Notes under the pieces: generated by a model | Told to the model about the DNA's origin: nothing | Database searches by the model: none | What the model saw: the letters and a program-made list of their open reading frames with translations, nothing else | Program-made: the position numbers and the translations under genes | Assembly: GCF_902460355.1 (NCBI RefSeq) | Contig: NZ_CABPTO010000001.1 | Span: 62,001-126,000 of the forward strand | Direction: 5' to 3' | Length of the DNA: 64,000 nt | Source: Streptococcus sp. Marseille-P6264 | GTDB lineage: Bacteria > Bacillota > Bacilli > Lactobacillales > Streptococcaceae | In this document: one piece after another, positions 49,351 to 57,389 of the stretch | Layout: the number at the start of each line of letters is the position of its first letter | Position numbering within the stretch: position 1 is the stretch's first letter

Positions 49351-50184
49351 ATGATGCATCAATTCAATCGAACCATGGAATATCTGGAAAGTAAGCTGGA
49401 CGCAGAAATGGACTTGCAGCAATTCCAACAGCTGTCAGGCTATTCTTATGCTCTCTTCAGCAGGCTCTTTTCTATTCTAGCAGATATGACTTTAGCAGAA
49501 TACTTGCGCAACCGCAGGCTGTCTGAAGCTGTGACGGACTTGCGAGAAAGCTCTGAGAAAGTCATTGATATAGCACTGAAATACGGCTATGAGTCTTCGG
49601 ATGCCTTCAGCGCAGCCTTCAAAAAATTCCATGATGCGACTCCCTCAGAAGTTCGAAATGGAAAACCTTATCGGGTCTTTCCTAGACTTCAATTATCCTT
49701 AAAGATTACAGGAGGAAAGAATATGGATATCAAGATTCAAAAGAAACCTGCTTTTACTGTAGCAGGCGTCCTATTGGAAGCTATCGACAATAGCCAGTGC
49801 CCATCTGCTTGGGAGCAGCTCTATGCAAATCACAGCTTTGAAAGCTTAGAAAGTATGGGCAGTGGCCAATCCTTTGGCCTCTGCTCTGATGTCAAAGAGG
49901 GTGAAATCATTAACTACATGGCGGCTTATGATGTGACGGATAAAGCGAAAGCAGAAGCCCTAGGCCTTTCTATCAAGGAAATCCCAGCAGCTGAATATGC
50001 CATCGTACCAGTCAAGGGGGCTATACCTGCCAGCATCCACCATGCTTGGAAATATGTTTTGGAAGTCTTCTTCCCAGAAACAGGTTATCGCCACTCAGGA
50101 GCACCAGACTTTGAAGTTTACACCGAGGGAGACATGTCCTCGCCAGACTATCAAATGGAACTCTGGATACCTGTGGTGAAATAA
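49351..50184 (+). CDS. AraC-family regulator with GyrI-like effector domain
   Basis: A 277-residue one-component regulator. The AraC DNA-binding domain is N-terminal (about 1-105; EYLRNRRLSEAVTDL and ALKYGYESSDAFSAAFKKFHDATPSE) and a GyrI/effector-binding domain is C-terminal (about 125-277), ending ELWIPVVK. This layout resembles Rob/BmrR-type small-molecule sensors. AGGAGG precedes the ATG. A second, degraded copy of the last 14 codons lies 1080 bp downstream. Confidence 0.92.
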   Translation: MMHQFNRTMEYLESKLDAEMDLQQFQQLSGYSYALFSRLFSILADMTLAEYLRNRRLSEAVTDLRESSEKVIDIALKYGYESSDAFSAAFKKFHDATPSEVRNGKPYRVFPRLQLSLKITGGKNMDIKIQKKPAFTVAGVLLEAIDNSQCPSAWEQLYANHSFESLESMGSGQSFGLCSDVKEGEIINYMAAYDVTDKAKAEALGLSIKEIPAAEYAIVPVKGAIPASIHHAWKYVLEVFFPETGYRHSGAPDFEVYTEGDMSSPDYQMELWIPVVK

Positions 50185-50236
50185 AATGGTGATTGCAAGT
50201 CATTTTTTAGGTGTCAATTACAGAGGAGGAGGTGCT

Positions 50237-51163
50237 ATGCAGATGTATTTTGGGGACGTTTCTCTCTGTTATACATATTCACTTGCGATGGTGCTGCATT
50301 CGTATGGTTATGATGTTCGCCCTGAGTTTTTGGAAGCTATTATGGTGATGGGAAATGGTGCTAGTATTATAAAGGAAGATGAAAAATATCCCTTAGTCTT
50401 CTTTGATAATGGGATGCCAGATAGTTCTATCAGCCATTCTTTAAACATTCTGGGTTTTACATACGATGAATACTATATAAAGGATTCAAGTGCGGTGGAT
50501 CTTCTCTCTATCAGAACGATCTTAAGTAAATTCTTGCTCAGTGGGCCAGTTGTTCTTGGCCCTTTGGACATGGGTTATCTGACCTATAATCCCAATCATA
50601 TTCATTTGTATGGGGTGGACCATTTTGTTTCAGTTTATGATCTAGATGATGAGTTTATCTATTTCCATGATCCAGCAGGCTTTGCTTGTATGAAAATGAC
50701 TTTCTCAGAATTTTCGAAAGCCTGTGAAGCTAAAAATATCGACTATAAAAGAGGTTCTTTCTCCATGTGGGGAAACTTTAAAAAAATCAAATCTCCTACT
50801 TCCAAAGAAGTTTACCAGAAAATATCTATGTTGATGAAGCAACGATATGAAGACGGTGAGGAGAACGTGATAGTAAGATATGCTAAGTCGGTAGCGGACA
50901 ATGGCTTGAATGAAGAACAAAAGCATCTTCATCAATACTTTAGCTTCAAATTAGCTTCTATCAGAAATATATACATGAGCAACTTCTTAAAAGACCACGA
51001 TACGGTCAGATCTGAACTAAAAGAAAATTTAGCAAAATTGTTTGGTCAAGCTCATCTATTTTGTATCAAGGAAGATTACCAAAAACTGTCAGAAGTCTTG
51101 TATGATATTGCAGCACTAGATAATAAATTTAGAGATTTGTGTATTCACTATAAAAAAGAGTAG
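50237..51163 (+). CDS. C39/BtrH-like papain-fold protein, function unknown
   Basis: A 308-residue soluble protein. ATG 50237 (MQMYFGDVSLCYTYSL) is chosen for the strong AGGAGGAGG just upstream; the reading from 50186 overlaps the AraC gene region without a site. A Cys in DVSLCYTYSLAMVL and a His in YGVDHFVSVYDLDDEF with HDPAG downstream are arranged as in C39/BtrH-N-type cysteine-peptidase folds. No signal peptide or membrane segment is seen. It is noticeably more AT-rich than its neighbours and is bracketed by the two copies of the GyrI tail, which suggests insertion. Confidence 0.6.
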   Translation: MQMYFGDVSLCYTYSLAMVLHSYGYDVRPEFLEAIMVMGNGASIIKEDEKYPLVFFDNGMPDSSISHSLNILGFTYDEYYIKDSSAVDLLSIRTILSKFLLSGPVVLGPLDMGYLTYNPNHIHLYGVDHFVSVYDLDDEFIYFHDPAGFACMKMTFSEFSKACEAKNIDYKRGSFSMWGNFKKIKSPTSKEVYQKISMLMKQRYEDGEENVIVRYAKSVADNGLNEEQKHLHQYFSFKLASIRNIYMSNFLKDHDTVRSELKENLAKLFGQAHLFCIKEDYQKLSEVLYDIAALDNKFRDLCIHYKKE

Positions 51164-51183
51164 AAGAAGTGAGAAAAAGGAAG

Positions 51184-51264
51184 ATGCTGTTTGGTAGTGC
51201 AGCAGAATCGAAACAAGAGCCACCAAACTATCAAATGGCACTCTGGATACCAGTGGTGAAGTAG
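51184..51264 (+). pseudogene. Remnant of an AraC-GyrI gene 3' end
   Basis: The last 42 bp (51223-51264) match 50143-50184, the end of the AraC-GyrI gene, at about 37 of 42 positions and in the same frame (PNYQMALWIPVVK with stop, against PDYQMELWIPVVK). The short frame MLFGSAAESKQEP upstream of it is not obviously homologous. It is a leftover of a duplicated or displaced gene end. Confidence 0.75.
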
Positions 51265-51269
51265 ATTAG

Positions 51270-51304
51270 AAACCAGCCGTTTATTTTTGAGCGGCTGGTT
51301 TTTT
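51270..51304 (+). terminator. Rho-independent terminator
   Basis: AACCAGCCG (51271-51279) pairs with CGGCTGGTT (51292-51300), followed by T residues. Confidence 0.85.
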
Positions 51305-51312
51305 GTGGCTTG

Positions 51313-51321
51313 TGGTATAAT
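51313..51321 (+). promoter_or_regulatory. Extended -10 promoter of the YjjG-like gene
   Basis: TGGTATAAT lies inside the longest reading of the following frame, which argues for the downstream TTG start. Confidence 0.55.
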
Positions 51322-51354
51322 GAAGCTACTACAGTTATAGAAAGGATTCCAACC

Positions 51355-52041
51355 TTGTCATACAAATTTCTACTTTTCGACCTTGACCATACGCTGCTGG
51401 ATTTTGATACGGCAGAAGACATTGCCCTGACTCATTTTTTGAAGGAGCAGGGCGTTACGGATATTCAGACTTACAAAGACTATTATATTCCCATGAACAA
51501 GGGGCTTTGGCGGGATCTAGAGCAGGGGAAAATCACCAAGCCAAAGCTGGTCAATACGCGCTTTTCTCGTCTTTTTGCCCATTTTGGCATTGAGAAGGAT
51601 GGATCCGAGTTGGCCCTTCTCTATCAGCAGCACATTGCTCAGCAAGGACAAACCTACGCTGGTGCTAGCGAGCTTTTGGACAGTCTGACAGCAGCTGACT
51701 ATGAGATTTACGGGGCGACCAATGGTATCACGGCTATTCAGACCGGTCGCATGGCTCATTCCGATATTGCGCCCTATTTTAATCACATTTTCATTTCGGA
51801 AAAGATGGGAACTCAGAAGCCGGAAGCTTTGTTTTATGAGAAAATAGCAGAGCAGATACCCGATTTTGTCCTGTCTCAGGCTTTGATGATTGGAGACTCC
51901 TTGACGGCAGATATTGCTGGCGCTAATAATGCTGGACTGGACTCTATCTGGTACAATCCCAAAAAGCTGATTAACACTAGCAGTGCGCAGCCGACTTATA
52001 CGATATCTTCTTATGAAGAAATTAAAAAATTGATGCTTTAA
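51355..52041 (+). CDS. YjjG-family noncanonical pyrimidine nucleotidase (HAD)
   Basis: A 228-residue HAD phosphatase of the YjjG/TIGR02254 group, which dephosphorylates odd pyrimidine nucleotides. Motif I is LLFDLDHTLLDFD at the N-terminus, then the cap, then GTQKPEALFYEKI and MIGDSLTADIAGANNAG. The start is placed at TTG 51355 (SYKFLLFDL), with AAAGGA upstream. The length then matches YjjG, and the promoter at 51313 falls outside the gene. Confidence 0.88.
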   Translation: MSYKFLLFDLDHTLLDFDTAEDIALTHFLKEQGVTDIQTYKDYYIPMNKGLWRDLEQGKITKPKLVNTRFSRLFAHFGIEKDGSELALLYQQHIAQQGQTYAGASELLDSLTAADYEIYGATNGITAIQTGRMAHSDIAPYFNHIFISEKMGTQKPEALFYEKIAEQIPDFVLSQALMIGDSLTADIAGANNAGLDSIWYNPKKLINTSSAQPTYTISSYEEIKKLML

Positions 52042-52054
52042 AAAATTTTTAAGT

Positions 52055-52085
52055 CTGTCAAGAAAAAAACTTGACAGCTGTTTTT
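52055..52085 (+). terminator. Terminator after the YjjG-like gene
   Basis: CTGTCAAG (52055-52062) pairs with CTTGACAG (52070-52077); T5 follows 3 bp later. The 3' arm contains the -35 of the rpsP promoter. Confidence 0.7.
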
Positions 52086-52098
52086 AATCTGCTATAAT
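52071..52098 (+). promoter_or_regulatory. Promoter of rpsP
   Basis: TTGACA (52071-52076), 16-bp spacer, TATAAT (52093-52098). The leader that follows holds a small hairpin (AAATAGCT/AGCTATTT, about 52111-52127). Confidence 0.85.
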
Positions 52099-52166
52099 AG
52101 AACATGTGCTAAATAGCTCAGCTATTTCACCGAAATAAAAAATAAGAAAAGAGAGAAATTTTAAAA

Positions 52167-52439
52167 ATGGCAGTAAAAATCCGTTTGACTCGTATGGGTT
52201 CTAAGAAAAAACCTTTCTACCGTATCAACGTTGCAGACTCACGTTCACCACGTGATGGACGTTTCATCGAAACAGTTGGAACTTACAACCCACTTGTTGA
52301 AGAAAACCAAGTGACATTGAAAGAAGATCGCGTTCTTGCATGGTTGGCTGATGGAGCTCAACCTTCAGATACAGTTCGCAACATTCTTTCAAAAGCTGGT
52401 GTTTTGAAGAAATTCCACGATTCAAAATACTCTAAATAA
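52167..52439 (+). CDS. rpsP: 30S ribosomal protein S16
   Basis: A 90-residue basic protein with the S16 signature [20 protein letters not shown] at the N-terminus and the normal length. AAGAGAGAAA precedes the start. It heads the S16 operon with khpA. Confidence 0.98.
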   Translation: MAVKIRLTRMGSKKKPFYRINVADSRSPRDGRFIETVGTYNPLVEENQVTLKEDRVLAWLADGAQPSDTVRNILSKAGVLKKFHDSKYSK

Positions 52440-52458
52440 TAGAAGTGCAGGTTGATAT

Positions 52459-52698
52459 ATGGACACGATTGAAAATCTCATTATTGCGATAGTGAAACCT
52501 TTGATTTCACAGCCAGATGCCTTAACTATCAAGATTGAAGATACACCTGAGTTTTTAGAGTATCATCTTGATCTTGATCCAAGCGATGTTGGACGTGTGA
52601 TCGGTCGTAAAGGTCGTACTATCTCCGCTATAAGGACGATTGTTTACTCTGTCCCAACCGAGTACAAAAAAGTTCGCATCGTCATTGATGAGAAATAA
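52459..52698 (+). CDS. khpA: KH-domain RNA-binding protein KhpA
   Basis: A 79-residue single KH-domain protein with the GxxG loop in [16 protein letters not shown]. KhpA pairs with KhpB in streptococci and affects cell division and small-RNA biology. It lies 19 bp after rpsP. In many Firmicutes rimM and trmD follow directly; here an accessory block intervenes. Confidence 0.96.
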   Translation: MDTIENLIIAIVKPLISQPDALTIKIEDTPEFLEYHLDLDPSDVGRVIGRKGRTISAIRTIVYSVPTEYKKVRIVIDEK

Positions 52699-52706
52699 GA
52701 AGCAGC

Positions 52707-52870
52707 GGGGCCATGTGTCCCGTTTTTCTATGGCCCTTAATGAAACAAGCCGTTAGGTGTAGTTGAATTTAGGGCCATTGATGCAGTTCGAGCTCTGCGA
52801 GAACCAAGTATTTCAGTTAAGACAAACGCAAAATCTACACTCGAATTCAAATAAATTCGAAACCGGAGGA
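52707..52870 (+). promoter_or_regulatory. Possible structured leader of the Imm5-like/ktr genes
   Basis: ATGGCCC(TTAA) at 52730-52740 can pair either with GGGGCCAT at 52707-52714 or with TTAGGGCCAT at 52769-52778. GTGTAG (52757-52762) can pair with CTACAC (52833-52838). A TCGAATT/AAATTCGA hairpin lies just before the ribosome binding site. No clear promoter is visible. Mutually exclusive pairing suggests an attenuator-like leader, but this is by-eye pairing only. Confidence 0.35.
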
Positions 52871-52873
52871 CAT

Positions 52874-53425
52874 ATGAAGTCAGAAGATTATGCTTGGAAC
52901 GCTCATGAGCGCAAGTCTTATGAGAATGATCAAGTGATTTTACCGAGTCCTTATAAGCTAAAAATTCTGGATGATAGTGAGAAGAGATTGGAATTGGAGC
53001 TTGTTTTGGAACAGCTTCCTCAGGGGCAACTGGCTCGATGGGCTATGAAAATGGCGTCAAGCTTTATAGATCTGATTGATGCGGAAGATGAGATTGAAAA
53101 GCAGAAGATTTCGACTCAGGTAAGAGAGGTTTTTCAGGCTCGACTTGATGGGAGGGCATCTGCCTATGAACTAAGGCAGGCTGGTTTCTTGGCTAACAAA
53201 CTGTCTCAGCAAGCTCAATCACAAATCGGTAAATATGCTGCTCGTGTCTTTGCCCAAGCAGTCGCAACAGGCCACATGCGGGGACATGCTATTGTCGCAG
53301 CGGATTATGCCATCAAAGTCAGAAACTTGCAGAGTACGAATGATTTGCAGCTGGCTATCAGGGAAAGAGAGAGACAGATAGAGCTGGCCTCTGCTTTTAT
53401 TAGATCAGGAAAGGAAACTTTATGA
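52874..53425 (+). CDS. Imm5-like putative immunity protein
   Basis: A 183-residue soluble protein starting MKSEDYAWNAHERKSYEND. The central helix GKYAARVFAQAVATGHMRGH and the following AIVAADYAIKV resemble the Imm5-like family (pattern GHMxGHAxxAxxYA), which is annotated as putative immunity protein. The ATG is preceded by GGAGGACAT; the longer reading from 52763 covers the structured leader. It overlaps ktrB as ATGA, so it is coupled to the potassium transporter. Such coupling is unexpected for a toxin-immunity gene. Confidence 0.6.
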   Translation: MKSEDYAWNAHERKSYENDQVILPSPYKLKILDDSEKRLELELVLEQLPQGQLARWAMKMASSFIDLIDAEDEIEKQKISTQVREVFQARLDGRASAYELRQAGFLANKLSQQAQSQIGKYAARVFAQAVATGHMRGHAIVAADYAIKVRNLQSTNDLQLAIRERERQIELASAFIRSGKETL

Positions 53426-54771
53426 AGCATTTATTTTCACGCTTGTCACCAGCGCAAAAGATTATCTTGTCTTTTCTTCTGGTGATATTCTGTGGCTCCT
53501 TGCTACTCAGTCTGCCTTGGGTGCAGACGGCAAGTTCCCAAGCGGGCTATCTGGATCATCTTTTTACAGCTGTCTCGATGGTCTGTGTGACAGGGCTTTT
53601 TACACGATCGGTTGTGGATACCTACAATGTCTGGGGCCAGCTCCTTTGTATGCTGCTGATTCAAATTGGTGGTTTGGGAATCCTGACCTTTATCGGATTT
53701 TTCACCATGGAAAGTCGGAAAAAGCTCAGTCTCAAGGATCGCCGTATTCTGCGGGATAGTTTTAGTTATGGTCACAATCGTACCTTAGGTCAATTTGTCC
53801 GTTCTATTTTTATCACGACTTTTACTATCGAAGGACTGGGCGCTCTCCTTCTCATGATTCGCTTCATTCCCAAGTTTGGTCTGAGAAAAGGGATTTTTAA
53901 TTCTATCTTTCTAGCCATTTCTGCATTTTGTAATGCGGGCTTTGATAATTTTGGCAATGATAGCCTACTAGGCTTGCAGACAGATGTTTTGGTCAATATC
54001 ACCTTGGCTCTCCTCATCATTACTGGAGGACTTGGCTTTATGGTCTGGTTTGACTTGGCTACTAAATTGGGAGGAAAACAGAAGGGGCTGCACTTTCATA
54101 CTAAGGTAGTCTTACTGCTGACTGCTGGTCTCCTCGTTATTGGGACGGTCGCGAGTCTTTGGACGGAGTATAATAATCCTGGAACGATTGGCAATCTTTC
54201 CTTTGGCGATAAGCTACTGGTCAGCTTTTTCCAGACAGTCAGTATGAGGACAGCTGGCTTTGCTTCTATAGATTATACGGCTGCTCGTCCAGTAACCCTG
54301 TTTATCTATCTGCTCCAGATGTTTCTAGGAGGAGCTCCGGGTGGTACAGCGGGCGGTCTGAAAATTACGACCTTCTTAGTTCTTTTGCTTTTTGCCCGAA
54401 AGGAAATTCTGGGCTTGCATCATACCAATATAGGGCGGAGGACATTGGCTCCTCAGCTAGTGCAGAAGGCTTTTGGTGTGACAGTGATTTTTCAGCTGAC
54501 ATTTCTGCTCGGACTTTTAGCACTGGGGCTAGTGACCGACAGCAGTCATCGCTTTATTTATCTGATATTTGAGACTGTGTCAGCACTGGCTACAGTTGGC
54601 GTGACGGCCAATATCACTACCAGCCTCAATACAGCTGGTATGATTGTGATTATGCTGCTGATGTTTATTGGACGGGTGGGGCCGCTGACGCTTATGGTCA
54701 GTCTTAACCATTACCAACCGAAGAAGGCTGCAACCTTGCATTACAGCAAGGCGGACATTATGATTGGATAG
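53422..54771 (+). CDS. ktrB: Ktr/Trk-type potassium transporter subunit KtrB
   Basis: The channel subunit of a K+ uptake system, 449 residues with four helix-P-loop-helix repeats. The selectivity-filter regions are visible as VCVTGLFT, CNAGFDNFG, SMRTAGFASIDY and ATVGVTANI. GGAPGGTAGGLKITTF is a family hallmark. It starts on an ATGA overlap with the Imm5-like gene and is followed 10 bp later by ktrA. Confidence 0.95.
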   Translation: MKHLFSRLSPAQKIILSFLLVIFCGSLLLSLPWVQTASSQAGYLDHLFTAVSMVCVTGLFTRSVVDTYNVWGQLLCMLLIQIGGLGILTFIGFFTMESRKKLSLKDRRILRDSFSYGHNRTLGQFVRSIFITTFTIEGLGALLLMIRFIPKFGLRKGIFNSIFLAISAFCNAGFDNFGNDSLLGLQTDVLVNITLALLIITGGLGFMVWFDLATKLGGKQKGLHFHTKVVLLLTAGLLVIGTVASLWTEYNNPGTIGNLSFGDKLLVSFFQTVSMRTAGFASIDYTAARPVTLFIYLLQMFLGGAPGGTAGGLKITTFLVLLLFARKEILGLHHTNIGRRTLAPQLVQKAFGVTVIFQLTFLLGLLALGLVTDSSHRFIYLIFETVSALATVGVTANITTSLNTAGMIVIMLLMFIGRVGPLTLMVSLNHYQPKKAATLHYSKADIMIG

Positions 54772-54781
54772 GAGAAAAGAA

Positions 54782-55447
54782 ATGGCAAATCAAACAGTTG
54801 GAATCCTCGGCTTGGGGATTTTTGGACAGAGTATCATCGAGGCCTTGATTTCTCAAGATGTAGAAATCATTGCGATTGATAATCACGAAGAGACAATCAA
54901 TCAGTATGAAGACATGATTGCCGTTGGTGTGATTGGGGACATTACCGATATGGAGCTTTTGGAGGCGGCGGACGTTGGTTCCTGTGATACGGTCGTCGTA
55001 GCGACGGGAGAAAGTCTGGAATCCAGCGTCCTAGCGGTCATGCACTGCAAGGCATTGGGCGTAAAAAATGTCATTGCCAAGGTCAAGGATGAAGTAACCC
55101 AGCAGGTACTGGAAAAGGTGGGAGCTGATTTGGTTATCCTGCCTGAAGTGGAGGCTGGTATTTCATTGGCTAAGACCATTCTTTTCAACCATTCGATTGA
55201 GGTCTTCCAGTTGGATGACGATGTAGTGGTGGCTGAGTTTGAACTGCCTGCTAGCTGGGTCGGGAAAACGGTCCGTGAAGTAGACGCTCGTAGGCTTTAT
55301 CGTCTTAATATTATCGGCTATCGTCTGACAAAAAATCAGCCTTTGGAAAGCCAATTTACCCCAGACTTTGTTTGGCCAGCAGGTGTCAGCATTATAGCTG
55401 TGACTGATAACCAGCATTTGGATAATTTACGTGAAATAGTGAAGTAG
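54782..55447 (+). CDS. ktrA: KtrA-type RCK regulatory subunit
   Basis: Cytoplasmic RCK protein gating KtrB, 221 residues. The N-terminal nucleotide fold has GILGLGIFGQSIIEAL (about 6-21) and an acidic IDNHEE at the end of beta-2. The C-terminal RCK-C domain (about 140-221) is where c-di-AMP binds in characterised KtrA. ATG 54782 has GGAGAAAAG upstream; the TTG reading from 54764 overlaps ktrB. Confidence 0.95.
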   Translation: MANQTVGILGLGIFGQSIIEALISQDVEIIAIDNHEETINQYEDMIAVGVIGDITDMELLEAADVGSCDTVVVATGESLESSVLAVMHCKALGVKNVIAKVKDEVTQQVLEKVGADLVILPEVEAGISLAKTILFNHSIEVFQLDDDVVVAEFELPASWVGKTVREVDARRLYRLNIIGYRLTKNQPLESQFTPDFVWPAGVSIIAVTDNQHLDNLREIVK

Positions 55448-55551
55448 CAGCTAGGATAAGTTCTCTTCGCTGGTAGTCCAAGCGATTCTAACTAGGCATT
55501 CGACACTTTTCTATTATATGAAGAGAATCTATATGAAGAGAATCGATACAT

Positions 55552-55733
55552 AGAGAGTGGGACAGAAATCGGTAATTCGTTAGAGTTCGATTTCGTCGTC
55601 CCACCTCCGCACAGTTGAGTAGGGCTGTAAAAGCTGATGAAATCAGCGTAATAGAGCCCACTCAACCACTGCGTCTTGCTCGACAATCCAAAGACAATTG
55701 AGAGGCTAGGACTTTTGTCCCAGCCTCTTTTTT
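55552..55733 (-). repeat. Intergenic structured repeat, copy 4 (inverted)
   Basis: Inverted full-length copy, beginning AGAGAGTGGGACAGAAATCG and ending at the GGACTTTTGTCCCAGCCTC hairpin with T-run. It lies between ktrA and the GNAT gene and fills most of that 336-bp gap. Directly before it is a short tandem repeat, AAGAGAATCTATATG then AAGAGAATCGATACA. Confidence 0.92.
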
Positions 55734-55751
55734 GAAACCAGTTGTAAAATT

Positions 55752-55760
55752 TGTTATACT
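55752..55760 (+). promoter_or_regulatory. Extended -10 promoter of the GNAT gene
   Basis: TGTTATACT 23 bp before the ATG. Confidence 0.5.
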
Positions 55761-55783
55761 ATCACTAGAAAAGGAGTGATTTT

Positions 55784-56338
55784 ATGAGCTTAACCAGCCA
55801 GATCATTACAGCAGATTTTCCAGATTTGGATAAGGTAGAAGCCTTGAATAATGAAGCTTTCCCAGAAGAGGAAAGGATACCGCTCAGTGAATTTTTACGA
55901 TATGAGGAACAGGAAGATGCTAATTTTTTCGCCTTTTATCATGAAAAGGAATTTGTTGGTTTTGCCTTTGCCATCTCCAACGCGCAAGCCTTCTATGTTA
56001 GCTTCTTTGCGATTATGCCTCACCTGCGCAGCCATGGCTATGGCGGTGAAATCATCGAAAAGCTGGTCAATTTCTATCAGCGAACGATGCTTTTAGAAAT
56101 TGAGCGCCTAGACGAGCCATGTGACAATCTGGAGCAGCGCCAAGCTCGTTGGGATTTCTATCACAGCAAGGGCTTCCGCTCAGCCAATGCCTTTCTGGAA
56201 TATGAGGATCTTAGTTTTGAAATTCTTTATCGAGGGGATTCTTTTGACGAAGAAGCCTACCGAGACATTTTCCACCGACTTCAGGAGGAGAATTATTTCG
56301 ATTTTGAAATCAAACATAGACGTTTCAGCGATTATTAA
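55784..56338 (+). CDS. GNAT-family N-acetyltransferase
   Basis: A 184-residue single-domain GNAT protein. The acetyl-CoA loop is in IMPHLRSHGYGGEIIEKLV (about 80-98), followed by LLEIERLDEP and FYHSKGFRSANAF typical of the fold. The substrate is unknown. AAAGGAG lies at 55770-55776. Confidence 0.85.
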   Translation: MSLTSQIITADFPDLDKVEALNNEAFPEEERIPLSEFLRYEEQEDANFFAFYHEKEFVGFAFAISNAQAFYVSFFAIMPHLRSHGYGGEIIEKLVNFYQRTMLLEIERLDEPCDNLEQRQARWDFYHSKGFRSANAFLEYEDLSFEILYRGDSFDEEAYRDIFHRLQEENYFDFEIKHRRFSDY

Positions 56339-56413
56339 AATGAAATTTTATAGTAGTCAAAGGATATTTGGAGCAATAAAAGATTGCTTTGTTTTTACTA
56401 TATGGAGGTTAGA

Positions 56414-56776
56414 ATGAGACTCTGGCATCAAGCACTGATTCCCAAACTTCCCCGTCCGCAACTGCTTGGTCAGCATCGGGAATGCTGCGCTCTTCGTGGC
56501 AATGGCTGGGGCAAGAAACATGCGACCGTTGACTATGTTTTTACTCACTCTCCTTACTTGCTTTACCGCTACCATGAGCTGATTATGGAGGAGATGAGCA
56601 AGCGAGGTTATCGTGTGTCCCCAGAGTGGCTAGAGCGGGACTATCGTGGTAAGATCTGTCCAGCCTATGTGCATCTGGAAGAAATAGCTGTTGCGAGCAC
56701 TATTTATCCTGAGCATGATGTGGCTTACTATGAGGAATGCCTGCAAAATCTCAAAGAAAAAGGCATTGACTTATAG
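56414..56776 (+). CDS. TIGR02328-family protein (pyrimidine-dimer glycosylase-like)
   Basis: A 120-residue protein starting MRLWHQALIPKLPRPQLLGQ. It closely fits the TIGR02328/DenV-like family, in which proteins have a fold related to phage T4 endonuclease V. The RLWH N-terminus, HRECCALRGNGWGKKH and the VDYVFTH stretch are typical. Repair activity is a family-based guess. ATG 56414 has GGAGG at 56403-56407. Confidence 0.85.
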   Translation: MRLWHQALIPKLPRPQLLGQHRECCALRGNGWGKKHATVDYVFTHSPYLLYRYHELIMEEMSKRGYRVSPEWLERDYRGKICPAYVHLEEIAVASTIYPEHDVAYYEECLQNLKEKGIDL

Positions 56777-56827
56777 GCTTTTCCGCTGTTTGGGCTAACT
56801 GCCTGTCTTGAGAAAAAGCCAGCAAAA

Positions 56828-56836
56828 TGATACAAT
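56828..56836 (+). promoter_or_regulatory. Extended -10 promoter of rimM
   Basis: TGATACAAT 34 bp before the ATG. Confidence 0.5.
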
Positions 56837-56870
56837 AAAACGAATAGTAAAAAGATTAACTGGAGTAATA

Positions 56871-57389
56871 ATGAATTATTTTAATGTTGGTAAAATCGTC
56901 AATACCCAAGGTTTGCAAGGCGAGATGCGGGTTTTATCAGTGACAGATTTTGCGGAAGAGCGTTTTAAAAAAGGTAATAAACTGGCCCTTTTCGATAAGA
57001 AAGACCAGTTTGTTATGGATGTGGAGATTGCCAGCCACCGCAAGGCCAAGAACTTTGATATTATTAAGTTTAAGGGGATGTATCATATCAATGACATCGA
57101 AAAATTTCGTGACTTTAGTCTGAAAGTAGCCGAAGAAGACTTGGCTGATTTGGAAGATGGGGAATTTTACTACCATGAAATCATCGGCCTTGAGGTCTAT
57201 GAAAATGATGTTCTGCTAGGTACGATTAAGGAGATTCTCCAGCCAGGAGCCAATGATGTCTGGGTAGTCAAACGTAAAGGTAAGCGTGATTTGCTACTGC
57301 CTTACATTCCGCCAGTGGTGCTGGGAATTGACATCGAGCAAGGTCGGGTTGATGTAGAGATACCGGAAGGACTGGACGATGAAGATTGA
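56871..57389 (+). CDS. rimM: Ribosome maturation factor RimM
   Basis: A 172-residue 30S assembly factor. An N-terminal RimM beta-barrel ([19 protein letters not shown]) is followed by a PRC-like barrel ([26 protein letters not shown]). ATG 56871 has GGAG just upstream. The last 11 bp overlap trmD. Confidence 0.96.
   Translation: MNYFNVGKIVNTQGLQGEMRVLSVTDFAEERFKKGNKLALFDKKDQFVMDVEIASHRKAKNFDIIKFKGMYHINDIEKFRDFSLKVAEEDLADLEDGEFYYHEIIGLEVYENDVLLGTIKEILQPGANDVWVVKRKGKRDLLLPYIPPVVLGIDIEQGRVDVEIPEGLDDED

Noticed and set aside
52779..52800. Possible tRNA fragment (TTCGAGC resembling a T-loop)
   Set aside because: The flanking stem is only 4 bp and no acceptor, D or anticodon arms can be drawn.
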